Shown here in pieces: positions 1-12,470 of a stretch of 64,000 nt of DNA. A model generated the notes under the pieces. That model saw only the letters and a program-made list of their open reading frames with translations. It was not told the DNA's origin and made no database searches. Made by a program: the position numbers and the translations under genes. Source of the DNA: Rhabdophis nuchalis (lineage: Eukaryota; Chordata; Lepidosauria; Squamata; Natricidae); the NCBI GenBank assembly GCA_039707465.1, contig CM077644.1:195831962-195895961 (forward strand), in the 5' to 3' direction. Numbering within the stretch: position 1 is the first letter of the stretch; every line of letters begins with the position of its first letter.

Positions 1-664
1 TCAGTTACTTAGCTAAGCAGTGAAACATTTCAAAGCAAAAAATAAAATAAAAAATCTAGTTGTCATGTCTTAACTTCCAGACAAAAATGAAACAGCTTAA
101 TGGCTGAAATGATTCTTTGCATTAGGATAAACTAAAATGAGTCTACACTTTAGCAGATATACTGTATGTAATTACTCTCTGAAGACCCAAGTATGGATTA
201 ACTTGATATATTAATTTGTAGACTGCTGTTGCTTTTGAACTCCAAAGCAAACTAAGCACCAGCTAAGATCTAGGCAACAATTAAACTTCAAAGACCTTGT
301 GCATAAGCTGCACAATTTCAGACTTTCGAAATTATGCTACCTAACCCACCCATTAAAATTGCACACACAGTAAAAAAAAAAGCATGTGTAAAATTTACAT
401 TTTCCCCATATAACGTCAACAACAACAACAACCACCACCACCACCTCAATATTTGGGCAATTCTAGTCATTAGATATACAAGAATGTGACTTGGATAAAG
501 GAAGTGAAGAAGGGAAAAAAAGGAAGCTGAAATGAAAGAATATGTAATAACTGCAGAAATGGTGGAGAAAGATCAAGAATTGGTGAGCACCAGGTGAAGA
601 TGAAGGGCTCTGGGTCTTGAGAATTTAAACAGAGAAACCTCTGCCATGCAATACCACAGACTTA
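1..664. other. AT-rich intergenic or intronic sequence
   Basis: No exon or element recognised. A short (CAA)n(CCA)n run lies at about 418-447. Confidence 0.5.
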
Positions 665-1193
665 CCATATTTTTCTGAGTATAAGGTGCATCGGAGTATG
701 AGACTCACCAAGGTTTTGAAGAGGCAAAAAAAAAAAAAAAAGGTTTTGCACTCTGCAAACCTCCCCCAAATGGCCTGTTTTTCGCAAAAATGGGCCTGTT
801 TTTTTTTAAAGAGCATGAATAGCCCTTAGGAGGCTTGTTGAATGTTCCAGGACGTGGAAATAGCAAAAATGAGCAAAAAATGGCCCATTTTTCATGGAAA
901 TGGGCCCATTTTTTGTCAAAAAAGGGCATTAGGAAGCTTATAGAGTACTCCTGGGGACTGGGGGGGGGTGACAAGATTGAGCAAAACGCAGGTTGTTTTT
1001 TGCTCATTTCTGCCCTCCCCAGCTCCCAGGAGCTCTCTGAAAGCCTCCTAGAAGGTATGCACAGCCATTTTGGTGAAGGGGGCGGGGTTTCAGGAGGCAA
1101 AAAAAAATGCTGTATTCAATGTATAAGACGCATCCAGATTTTCAGCCTCTTTTTTGAGGGGAAAAGGTGCATCTTATACTCTGAAAAATACAG
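665..1193. mobile_element. TIR DNA element, short copy (CCGTATTTTTC family)
   Basis: A 529-bp element bounded by inverted termini. The left end reads CCATATTTTTCTGAGTATAA and the right end is its imperfect reverse complement (ttatactctgaaaaatacag), each flanked by TA. Inside are blocks such as aaatgggcccattttt and ctcccaggagctctctgaaagcctcc that recur in the copies at 3.2 and 23.9 kb. Open frames across it are repeat-derived and encode no transposase, so this is a non-autonomous element. The TA flanks suggest a Tc1/mariner-like insertion, which is inference. Confidence 0.75.
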
Positions 1194-1195
1194 TA

Positions 1196-2307
1196 GTAGT
1201 TGTTAATAAGAAAGACAAAAGAGTCTGGATGGTAGATGCTGCAATAGGTGAAAAATAGCAGAATAAAAGAAGTGGAGAAAATCACAATATATAAAGACCT
1301 CCAAGTGGAAGTAGAATGACTGTGGCAAAAGCAACAAAGATTGTACCAATAATTACAGGTACCTTGAGTGCAATTCTAAAACACCTGGAGTACCATTTGA
1401 ACACCATTGGCACTGACAAAATCACCATCTGTCAATTGCGACAGGCAGCATTATTTGGAACAGCTTACATCCTACAATGATAATTTTAGCATTGTCAAAC
1501 AGCAACATCTGCCTATTCTAGGTTCTTGGGAAAGATTCATTAGGTGGCTAAAAATGCCAAATCGTGTGTAAACACCTGACCAACTCTGCAACCAATCATA
1601 ATAATATGTTTAAGCGGTGTAAAGATTATGGATGTTAATTCTGCCTTATGCACAACACTGGTTGGGTGACTTTGAACCTGCCTTATTCTGTCAGCTCTAG
1701 GCAGTAATAAACTGCTTCTGAAAAGGTTTTCAAAAAAAATGCAGGGTGCAGTTACCGGGAGTTAAAAATGATTTGAGGACACAACATTTGAATTTGTACT
1801 TCAAGAAATACATTTAAAACATCACTATTACATATATTTACAATTTACTTGCACACTTACATTGTGGGGCACAAATTAGTACTTGCTTCTGAAATAGTTG
1901 GACAAAGCAAAATTTTATCATACATGTCATTGTCCCATTGTATATTGGGTTTTTTGTTTTTGTAAGATGCCCAGAGTCACTGAGAGTGAGTGAGTGGCCA
2001 TACACACTTTCACAAGTAAATTTTAAAAAAGTCAGAAAGTAAAAGGAACATTACATCTGACTGCATCTCTGGGTGGAGATTATTTCATAGGATGAGGTCA
2101 GAGTCAGACATTGAAAAAAACTGTCTCTGAGATCCTGCCTTTCTCATTTACATATTTGGAGAATCTTTTGTGTCCTCACCTAGAACAGTAATATGTAATG
2201 AAATAGTTCCACATGAAGCAGATGATAATAATTGATAACAAAACAAATAAATCAACAAAAGTTATAAAACATTATACCTTAAACATGGATAAAAACCTAT
2301 AGTATAG
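1196..2307. other. Unassigned AT-rich sequence
   Basis: No exon recognised. A possible decayed LINE 3' end (ttttgtaagatgcccagagtcactgag) lies at about 1950-1990. Confidence 0.45.
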
Positions 2308-2890
2308 TGTTATGGTCCAGCCGGCTCCGGATGAGCTGCTGATGGATTCCTCTAGTGAGGAGTCTTATGAGTCGGATCTAGAGAAGGAAACCCAGTTTGT
2401 CCTGGATGTCAGGCTAAGGATTGAGAGGAGGCAATTAGCAGAATGACACCATCGGAGATAATCAGTATCAGCTGCTTAATTGCCTGGCCCCTTCCAAGAG
2501 GCTTTAAAAGAAATCCTCTGTGAAGAGTAGGTTTGCAGGAAACAACAGAGAATCTACAAAGTTGGAACGTTTGTGTATGCAGTCAGTCTAGTCAAGGTCA
2601 GTTCAGGCAAGTTGCCAAGAAGTAGTCAGTTTAGTGATTAGTCGTGTTAAGGAGGGAGTCAGAACAGTATAGTATAGAACATGGGTGTCAAACTCTAGTC
2701 GTCATGTCGTCACATGTCGGTTCGTGAAATTTTTTCCCTTCACGGAGCTGGGGTGGGCGTGGTCTGCACGCGAGGCATCCATCCTGCAGGCTGTCAATTT
2801 GACTCCCCTGGTATAGAATAACAGTGAGCCAGATGAGAATGCATAACTGAATACTTAGATAAATAAATATTTACTAAATTGTTTCTGACA
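2308..2890 (+). mobile_element. Possible solo LTR with a nested hAT element
   Basis: The segment opens TGTTATGGTCCAGCC and a plausible end is ctgaca at 2890. It contains a CAG/GAG-rich moderately GC-rich body, a tttaaaa box near 2505, and an aataaatattt polyadenylation-like stretch near 2865. This layout suits a Gypsy-type or other LTR. No matching 5-bp target duplication was found, and no internal retroviral genes are present. The 131-bp hAT element at 2680-2810 interrupts it. Confidence 0.3.
2680..2810. mobile_element. 131-bp hAT-type MITE with 8-bp target duplication
   Basis: The element begins catgggtgtcaaact and ends aatttgactcccctg, imperfect inverted termini of the common CAGGGGTGTCAAACT hAT family. 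It is flanked by a perfect 8-bp duplication, GTATAGAA (2672-2679 and 2811-2818). It is non-coding. Confidence 0.85.
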
Positions 2891-4031
2891 ACTTATAAAT
2901 GGAAACTGACAAATATATAGATAGAAATTTATAGAATAAATACTATGTGTGTTTCTTTTGACAGCTTGGATTTTTAGTCTTTTTAAGACTACTTCTGCTA
3001 TATTTATTTGGTTACCAGAGGTTTTCCAAAGAACACAAATCCAGGCTTCACACTGGCTTGAAAGGTAGATTTTTTTAAAAAAAGAAATTTGTTTATCTTT
3101 GCTATATTTGTAACATACTTTGGAATCTTCTGTGACTAATCAAGTTGTGTTATCCCCCCCCCCCCAAAAAAAGAAACTTGAAGGCAAATCCAGATTGCCA
3201 TCTTCCATTTACTCCTACCTACCGTATTTTTCGGAGTATAAGACGCACCTTTTTTCCTCTAAAAAGAGGCTGAAAATCTGTATAAAGTCTTATACATCGA
3301 ATACAGCATTTTTTTGCCTCCTGGAACCCCACCCCCTTCACCAAACTGGCTGTGCCTAGTCTTGTGGAGGCTTCCAGAGAGCCCCTGGGGGCTGGGGAGG
3401 GCAGAAATTAGCCTCAAACGGGCCGTTTCCCCCTCCCCAAGCTCCCAGCAGCACTCTATAAGCCTCCATAGGACTATGCATGCAATTTATTAGACCCAAA
3501 AATGGCACATTTTTGCGATAAATGGGGCGGTTTTTTGCCCCCCCCACCCCCCCAGGAGCATTCTGCAAGCCCCCCCCCAAGGCTAGTCATGATTTTTATT
3601 TGAAGAAAATCGGCCCCGTTTTCGCGGAGAAAGAGCATTTGGAAGAAGTATGCAAAGCGCAAAAAACCCCTTTTTGCCTCCTGGAACCCCGCCCCCTTCA
3701 CCAAACTGGCTGTGCCGAGCCTTATGGAGGCAGCTCCTGGGTAAACGGGGTGTTTTTTTTGCTCATTTTTCACCCCCTTCCCAAGCACTCTGCAAGCCCC
3801 CCCCCCCCCAAGGCTACTTATGCTTTTTATTTAAAAAAAAAACAGCCTCATTTTCACGGAGAAATGGGCTGTTTTGGAAGTTTGCCGAGTGCAAAGGCTC
3901 CTCCCTCCCACCTTTCGGAAGGCTCTTTAACTTTTTCTGAGCAAGCAGAAACGAAGTTTTAAGGTTTGTCTGCGATTTCCTTCTGCAGGACAGAGATAAA
4001 TACACCTGAGAACATCAACCTACCTACCTAA

Positions 4032-4746
<715 letters not shown>

Positions 4747-4753
4747 TCATTGA

Positions 4754-4935
4754 TAGTCCTGTAAAATTGGCTGAGGTATCAGGGATACCGGATAGCTCAA
4801 GGCATAGAAAGGCTTGCCTCATATGCTGGAAAGCACCGGTTCAAATCCCAGTAGAAGGAGTATGGCTAGCTGAAGAAGGCTAATAAGCCTGAAATGGATC
4901 CATCCTGGTCTCTTTATTTTCAGCCCTTAAAAATC

Positions 4936-4943
<8 letters not shown>
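4754..4943 (+). mobile_element. tRNA-derived SINE-like unit, copy 2
   Basis: Near-identical direct copy of the unit at 4417-4606, with box A at 4793-4803 and box B at 4838-4849. Its 3' end runs into an (AC)n microsatellite (about 4937-4979), as is common for SINE tails. Confidence 0.65.
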
Positions 4944-4983
<40 letters not shown>

Positions 4984-5500
4984 ACACACATATACTTCTA
5001 CCTATACACACACACTCTCTTCCATCCTACCTACTGTATTTCTCTCTCTCTATTTCTCTCTCATCCTTCTACCTACCTACAGTACACACACACACATTCT
5101 CCCTCTCCCCCTACATACCCATTGTATTTCTCTCTCTCTTTCTATTTCTCTCTCTATCCTTCTACCTACCTACCTACACACACACTCTCTCTCCCTACCT
5201 ACCTACTGTATTTCTTTATCTTTCTATTTCTCTATCTTTCTACCTACCTACCTACATTCTCCCTTTCCCCTACATACCTACTGTATTTCTCTCTCTCCCC
5301 TTTTATCTACATACCTACCTACCTACACAGACACTCTCTCTCCCTACCTACCTACTGTATTTCTCTCTCCCTCTCTATTTCTCTCTCTCTATCCCTTTAC
5401 GTACCTACCTACCTACTCTCTCCCTCCCTCCCTCCCTCCCTACTGTATTTCTCTCTATTTCTCTCGCTCTCTGTCCCTTTATCTACCTACCTACCTACCT
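4937..5500. repeat. (AC)n and CTAC/CT higher-order satellite
   Basis: An AC run followed by a degenerate higher-order repeat: ctacctacctactgtatttctctctctc with variable CT length, repeated about eight times. The same pattern recurs at 25745-26180 and 43650-44330. Confidence 0.9.
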
Positions 5501-5578
5501 ACTTTTTTTGGTAATTTGCCTCTTCAAAATCTTGGTGCGTTTTATACTCTGGTGCGTCTTATACTCCGAAAAATACGG

Positions 5579-8500
5579 TATTAGGAATATGCAACCTTTG
5601 ACACAGGGAATATATCTGACCTATATTTATATTTTAAAACATCCTTAACCTATTTTTATGAGCTATCTACAAGTGATTGGTTCAAATCTTTGGCAAAAGC
5701 AACCTAGTCTTTTCCAGTAAGCATGGGAAAGAAGGGTGAAGCTAGGAGAAAGAGAGGAAAGGGCATCACTGCTCATTTCTTGCTCTTCTGCTGGCAAACA
5801 TACAGACTGTCTTGATCTGATTATTCTTGACCTCAAGAGAATATAGCCATTAACCCAAAGGAGTTCTCTTTAAAAGAGGCAAGAGAATATTGGTACTCAC
5901 CACTCTTGTTTATTACCATCAATCCCAATTTCCTTTCTTGAGGACTTTCATTTCTTTCATTTGCTTTTAATCTCTTTTAGAAAATAATGTTAATGTTGGC
6001 ATGTGGGGGAACTTCATACAGAGATCATACTTGGTTTCCTATAATTGTAGGAAGAACTTCTTCCACAGTCTGGTCTGGACTCATTTTCTAGTTTAAAAGA
6101 AAGTTATTTCTGCCAATAAACCTTTCAAGGCAAGTAAAAAGAACTGTTAGAACAGAATGGTTTTATCCCAAAGATCAGTTCCAAATTATGAATAGAAATT
6201 TGCTCAACCTGAATTACCCGGAAGGCTTTTTGTTGTGCTGCCAAGTTCTATCATGTTCTATGAGAAAGGGATTCTGAAAATGGTTAAATAATGTAGCATT
6301 GGACTATTTTCTTAAGAGGTCCCTGAAATTCAGATGTGACAATCTGAGAACTTCATGCTAGTTAATGTGACTGCAAGAGCAGCTAATGGTGTTTGACGAC
6401 ACCAGAATAGTTTTTGCTCACAAAGCCGGTATTTCTAATGAATGCTAAAGATTTCCCTAATATACATCAGATTTTTGGCATAGATATGCATAGCGTGAAG
6501 TGACTCAGCAGGCTGTGGGGGGCGGGGGGGGGGGGGGTTGGGCAGGGGCTGATGCTGCTAATATTGCAGTGGTGTTGCAAACTTGCCACTGCTGTTGGTT
6601 GTCATGGCCACACATTCGTTCCCAAAACCAAGAATATGAAGTCAGACAATTAAAAACAATATCAATGATATATTTGTATCTCCCTCATTAAAGGATCTCC
6701 CCCCATGTGCAGTAGCATGCATAGAAAGATAATGACACCCCCCCCCTAGAATTTTTCTCAAGAAATGCTGTCATATGATGTTGGATATAGATTAAAAAAC
6801 AGCAGCGAAAAAAACTTGGTCCACAATTTTTAAAAAATATTATATTAAAGTATAAATATATACATTTAATTAGAAATACTATTCACAGATTTGGACTATC
6901 TTTATTGTCCTGGTTGTGTTTGTAATTATTTAAAGTGTAATTTCAGAAAACTTTCTACGTTGCAGCATTTTGCCATAGAAAATCTATTTAAAAAGAAGGT
7001 TCTCATTCCACTTGTAGCAGTACAGTAATGATCAAATGTGTGTTCTTTCATTAGGGGTTATTGGACAGCTATTTTTTTTTACATTGCATTAAGATGCATA
7101 TAAATATTCTAATTTGTAATATTTTTAAGACTGGTGAAAGCTCCCATTGAAATTCACTGACCTATACACAAAACAGCAAGTTGATATTAAGCAGATTGCT
7201 TAAATTGTCAGCTTGTTCTGTCTGCTTCATTGTTAGCAGCTGTTGTTTAGAAGAAGCACATTGAATCCTTCCATTTAATAAAGGAGACAATAGCCAGAGA
7301 AAAATTCTGTGCACTGAGGTTGAGGGATAATAATTCAGATCTGTAATTTAATATAAATTTACACTACCTACATATGATTCAGCATGCTTCTATTCCTGAA
7401 TTTTTGCCTAAATATTGAATTGCAGTTCTTTTATAAAAGTAGATGTATAAAAAAAATGAATAGATTAGGAAACATTGCAGATAAAAAGACAACCATTAAA
7501 GAAGATTACAACCTAAACCAACTGTTTTTTATATAGATTTTAAAAAATTCTACACCAAGAGTTGCAAAAAGAAGAGGAAACATTTATGAAAAATATATCA
7601 ATAATATAGGAAGGAAAATGGACTTCTGTATCTTATACAGATTATAAAATTCTTCCATTAGAATTGTGCATGTAGTATTTTGTCAATCCACAAGAGGTCA
7701 CACAATATTTATATATCCATTCTAGAAAATTCTTTGCTAAAGATTCTTTTCATTCTAACAATGGTCGATGCTACATAGCATCTAAAATTCAACAGGACAA
7801 ACTAACAAGGTGTTGTTGTTGTTGTTTGTGCCATAGCATTAGCAGCATGTGAAAAGTGCTATCAACTTTACCCAAACATCCTTTTTATGGTGCAATTTAT
7901 GCTGAAGGCTGGAGAAATTATCTGTGAAACAGCAGTGGTTTCTGAATCACAATTAGAATCCCAGGAAAATTTAGAAGAAATGAAGGAAAAAGTACTTCAT
8001 GACACAGTAGGTAACACGTAATTGATATATGGTACATCAAGCAGCATTACCATGATTAAGCATGATTAGTAACTCAGTGAGAACTTTAATAGTTGGAGTG
8101 GCAATAGTAAAAAAAAAAAAAAAAGATATGGGTTATCCTTTTCAAAGCCTGTTTTTTTGAAATTTTCCCTATCAGAAATATGTCGACCTCATGAGGCACA
8201 GAGAATTGGATGCAAATATTTATCTTTTTAACAGAAGTTTGTAAGTTATGAAATGTTGTGTATAAAATCCATTTACTACAAATTTGGGTGGCCTCATCAC
8301 AGAGACTCAAAATCATACTTAATCTTGGTTTCTTGCTGGAACTTTGCCTTTTAATTTTTTTTATTTCTTGAAATTTTCTAGTCCTCAATTAGAGATGTAT
8401 GGAGAGTACATGTTTGCCTCTAGAAAGACAAAAACTAGTTCATGAATACGTAGCTCTAGATTAAATCTTAGGATGTTTTAGGCACATAATATGAAGGTAA

Positions 8501-9389
8501 GAGCTATTGAAGGAGTTTCTGATGCTTGGAAAATATCAAATTGAAAAAGAAGCCAACAGAAGTCAAGCTCATTAGATGCTGTCATGAGTGGTACGACTAA
8601 TGACACAACCAAAAGCTTACAGGTATTGAAGAAACTAGTACTGATACTGGTAGACCATCCTAGTGAGTGACCACTACTAACAGACCATCTTCCATAAAGA
8701 GTTGGAAGTGACTAAAGTGGAATTGTGAAAAACTCTTGCCTGAAATTCTGGAAAATTGCATTTGAGATAGACCTGGTATTCATAACCTATGCTCTTCTTC
8801 AGTGTATAAAGCTACCATACTACATAATTGCTAGTCATGCTGACTGTGATTTATGGAAGTTGTTCTCAAAAATATCTAGAGGGCTACAATTTACTTATCC
8901 CTGGAATAGACTAGGAATGGTAGAATGTGGACTTTTGGATTATATTTTCTGGCAATTTCAGGCAATATGATCCATGATGAGAAATGTTGAAAACTATCAT
9001 TTTAGAAGTCAGAGCAGGTTTGCTTCCCCTGCTGTTGATAATTTGGCATTTTCCCCATTTTTCTCAATGGCCATGCTTAATAGAAGTTCTAAATCAAACT
9101 ATCTGGTGTAGGGAATCTTTACACCTTTCAAATGATCTAGCTTCAAATAAAACAGATCTTTTAATTTCAAGAAAAATATGTTTTGGACTCAGATAAAGGA
9201 ATCTTTGCAAACACAAGAATAAAATATCCACATTTAATGTAGCATAAAATAATTTGGGCAACTGATCGACCTGGACGAACTCTGCTCTTTACTGGTTTAT
9301 TAGACTTATAACCCTTCTGGCTGGCAAAGGCCTCCTGAGACATAAGTTTTAGTGGTGATGAATTTTTCTGTGAGAGGGAGAATGGTTCT
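5579..9389. other. Unassigned AT-rich sequence
   Basis: No coding exon or element could be supported. A G-rich run lies at 6518-6538 and a short (GTT)n at about 7811-7827. Short open frames show no recognisable domains. Confidence 0.5.
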
Positions 9390-9995
9390 TTACCCCTTAA
9401 AGAGGCGTTGGTCGATTCTTTTGTCAAGAAGCTGGACTAACATATATTGGCTAATTTTTGACCAGTAACCAATGTTCCCTTTTCAGGGAAGGTTATTGAG
9501 AAATTGGTCATGGAGCAGCTTCAGAGGATTCTATATGAAGCAGATTGACTGGATTTCTTTCAGTCAGATTTCAGACCTGGGTATGGGTGTTGGGTATTGA
9601 AACAGAATTGGCTGTGATTTTAGATGACCTCTAATGGGAGTGGGATGGGATAGTGCATCAATCCTTGAGCTCTTGGTGGCTTTCCATACCATTGATCATG
9701 GTATCCTTCTGGACTGGCTGTAGAGGTTGGGGGGGAGGGAGGTGGCACTGCATTATGCTGGTTCTCTTTCTTCTTCCATAGACTGTTCCAGTCAGTGTTG
9801 ATTCGGAGTGAGAGGTCCTGCCCTTGAACTTGACTTTGGGGAATGCTATTGAGTTTGAGGCATTCTCCACTCCTGTTTAACATGTATATGAAATCACTGG
9901 AGGAAATTAACCCTAGCCATGAGGTGAGGTACTATCAGCGTGCTGATGATACCTAGTTATGTATCTCCTCCATTCTGATGTTAGTGATGCTGTTT
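9390..9995 (+). mobile_element. Old L2-like LINE, 5' part of broken RT region
   Basis: A decayed copy of the LINE family found intact at 48-50 kb. Recognisable pieces in order are a PVTNVPFSGKVIEKLV-like segment, DFFQSDFRPG, the IDH-x-ILL region (attgatcatggtatcc), and the ADD region (gctgatgatacc near 9941). Stops and frameshifts abound. The element resumes at about 11302 after insertions. Confidence 0.7.
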
Positions 9996-9999
9996 AATA

Positions 10000-10110
10000 G
10001 AATATTCTTTATTGACCAAGTGGACAAACTAGGAATTTGTCCCTCAATGTAAGCTCTCAGTGCATATGCAAATAACAAAGTAATGTAATTATAAGATAAT
10101 CATAAGATGA
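10000..10110 (-). mobile_element. Repeat fragment, snake-type (ttattgaccaagtg)
   Basis: The segment with ttctttattgaccaagtgg ... aggaatttgtc ... gctctcagtgcatat matches a repeat I recall as abundant in snake genomic sequence. It lies between the old LINE and the CR1 copy. Family placement is uncertain. Confidence 0.4.
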
Positions 10111-10889
10111 AAAAGTAAGGTTCTACATTTAGGCAAGTAAAACAAAATTCACAGGTACAGTATATGTGGTACCTTGCTCAATAATAGTATCTGTGAGAGG
10201 GATCTTGGAGTCCTAGTGGACCACCATTTAAATATGAGGCAGCAGTGTGCAGCAGCTGCCAAAAAAGCCAATACAGTTTTAGGCTGTATAAACAGAGGGA
10301 TAGAATTAAGAAGATCACATGACATGTTAATACCACTTTATAATGCCTTGGTAAGGCCACACTTACCACACCACACATTTAGTTTTGGTCGCCACAATGT
10401 AAAAAGGATGTCGAAACTCTAGAAAGATTGCAGAGAAGAACAACAAAGATAATTAGGAGAGTGGAGGCTAAAAACATATGAAGAACAGTTGCAGGAACTG
10501 AGTATGTCTAGTTTAATGAAAAGAAGGACTAGGGGTGACATGATAGCAGTGTTCCAATATCTCAGGGGTTGCCACAAAGAAGAGGGAGTCAAACTATTCT
10601 CCAAGGCACCTGAGGGTAGAACAAGAAGCAATGGGTGGAAACTAATTAAGGAGAGAAGCAATTTAGAACTGAGGAGAGATTTCCTGACAGTTAGAACAAT
10701 GAATCAGTGGAACAACTTGCCTCCAGAAGTAGCGAATGCTCCAATACTGGAAGTTTTTAAGAAGATGCTGGATAACCATTTGTCTGAAGTGGTGTAGGGT
10801 TTCCTACCTAAGCAGGAGCTTGGACTAGAAGACCTCCAAGGTCCCTTCCAACTCTGTTATTCTCCTCTCCTCTCCTCTCCTCTCCTCTT
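10111..10889 (+). mobile_element. CR1-type LINE 3' fragment
   Basis: A 5'-truncated CR1. Translation in shifting frames gives ERDLGVLVDHHLNM, PLYNALVRPHL, GDMIAVFQYLRG, WKLIKERSNLELRRDFLTVR, NQWNNLPPEV and LEVFKKMLDNHL, all hallmarks of the CR1 reverse transcriptase C-terminus. The 3' end has gacctccaaggtcccttccaactctgttattct followed by a (CTCTC)n run. Frameshifts show it is inactive. Inserted in the older LINE. Confidence 0.85.
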
Positions 10890-10967
10890 CTACCAATAAT
10901 AGAATGTAATAGGAAAGATGAGAAGGATAATAGTAATATAGCCCTACTAGATGTATACCGTATTTAC

Positions 10968-11299
10968 TGGACTATAGAGTGCATCGGAATATATGCACCC
11001 ACTAAATTTTAAAAGAAAAAATATTTTTACATATATTAGCCGCACCAGACTATAAGCCGGAGATATATACAATGTGATTCAGCCGCGCAGGTGACAAAAA
11101 AACACAGTGAATTTAATTTCACAGCTCCGCCACGACCTGGGAGGAGGGAGAATTTCTTTCAAATCCACCCCTATTTCACAGCATTGCACTTATTATGGCA
11201 GTTAGCGAAGAAAAATCTATAGATAAGCTGCATTGTTGTAAAAGCCGCAGGGTTCAAAGCGTGGGGAAAAAGTAGCAGCTTATAGTCTGGTAAATACGG
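10968..11299. mobile_element. 332-bp TIR element (CCGTATTTACTGG family)
   Basis: Left end CCGTATTTACTGGACTATAG and right end cttatagtctggtaaatacgg are inverted copies, flanked by TA. An internal echo of the terminus (gccgcaccagactataagcc) lies about 70 bp in. It is non-coding. The first eight bases are shared with the CCGTATTTTTC family elsewhere in this window, suggesting a common transposase source (inference). Confidence 0.8.
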
Positions 11300-11301
11300 T
11301 A

Positions 11302-12470
11302 AATATCCTTAGCCATAAAACAGAGCTATGGGAATTAAGGAATTAGTTGACATTGTAACTTGGTCATTGGAAGCTGTTGAGATCTGTATAGGGACCAACA
11401 GATTGCAGATTAAGGCTTTGGGTTTTGGGGCCATCAGGACCTGGAAAGTTACTTTTTCTTCTTCTAAACATTGTGGCACTGCCCTAGACTGATCTGGTGC
11501 ACAGTTGGGGATTCCTTCTGGACTCAAGACGTCTGCAGATGACAGTTGTGGCTAGGAGGGCCTTTACACAACTTCAGGTTGTACACCGATTAACCCCATT
11601 CCTGAAATGACTGTGCTCAATCACTTATGTCCTGGTCATCTCCTGCATGGATTACTATAATGAGCTTTACAAGGGACTCCCTTAAAGATCATCCAGAAGC
11701 TCTGCCTGGGGCAAAATGTGATGACAAGGATGGTTATCAGTTTGTTTCCAGGTTCAATTTAAAGTGCTAGTAATCTGTCTGTAACCTTCAGTAAGCCACA
11801 ATCATAAGGCAATAATTTTCGAAACAAGTTATTTCAAATGGCCTAAATGATGACAATAATGGCTACCAGTTTGTTTCCAGATTCAATTCAAAGTGCTAGT
11901 AACCTATATATTACTTAATCTCTATTGTCTGTCTGTAACCTTCAGTAAGATACAATGGTCCATCATAAGGCAACAATTTTTGAAACAAGTTATTTCAAAT
12001 GGCCTAACTTAAAAATGGGTCCAAAATTGGTTCATGGAATTAAAAAGGAAGGAACTTCATAAAAGTTGTATTTGCAAACAGTCAGCTGCAGTCCTATTAT
12101 GGTGACTCTGATGCTCCTTGCCAGCTTCCCACTAGCAAAGTCAATGGGGAAGCAGGCAGAAAGTCAGAAGTCACTTATGCTCCCACTGATTTTTCCTCTG
12201 CCCATGACCATTCTATTTAAGTAACAAGAAATATCTGTGAACTGATGGCTCAATGAGTCATGGGTCATCTAGTGACCTATAAAGCACCACACAACTTCTG
12301 ATCGGAGTATTTGAGGAACCGCCTCTCACCAATCAAGTCTACCTGTCCCATCAAATCTGGCAGAAAAGGCAGGTCCAATCCAGGAAGGAATGTCATTAGA
12401 GTATGTGAGGTCTTCAATTTGAAGTTGCCAAGTTTGAACAACACTGACTTAGACCAAAGGCAGGTTTTCA
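11302..12470 (+). mobile_element. Old L2-like LINE, 3' part with internal duplication
   Basis: Continues the decayed LINE from 9390-9995. Degenerate equivalents of the family's EAV-x-IW, LRLNP-x-KTE, LGVLLD and HWLPV-x-F-x-VQFKVLV segments are readable; the last, near 12290-12400, corresponds to YLRDRL-x-P-x-x-S-x-PIRS. A ~125-bp block (11729-11842) is repeated at 11848-12006, and 12080-12230 holds an unrelated short insertion related to the element at 26660. Confidence 0.6.

Noticed and set aside
8725..8970. 81-codon plus-strand frame
   Set aside because: No splice context or recognisable domain; composition is as expected for AT-rich intron.
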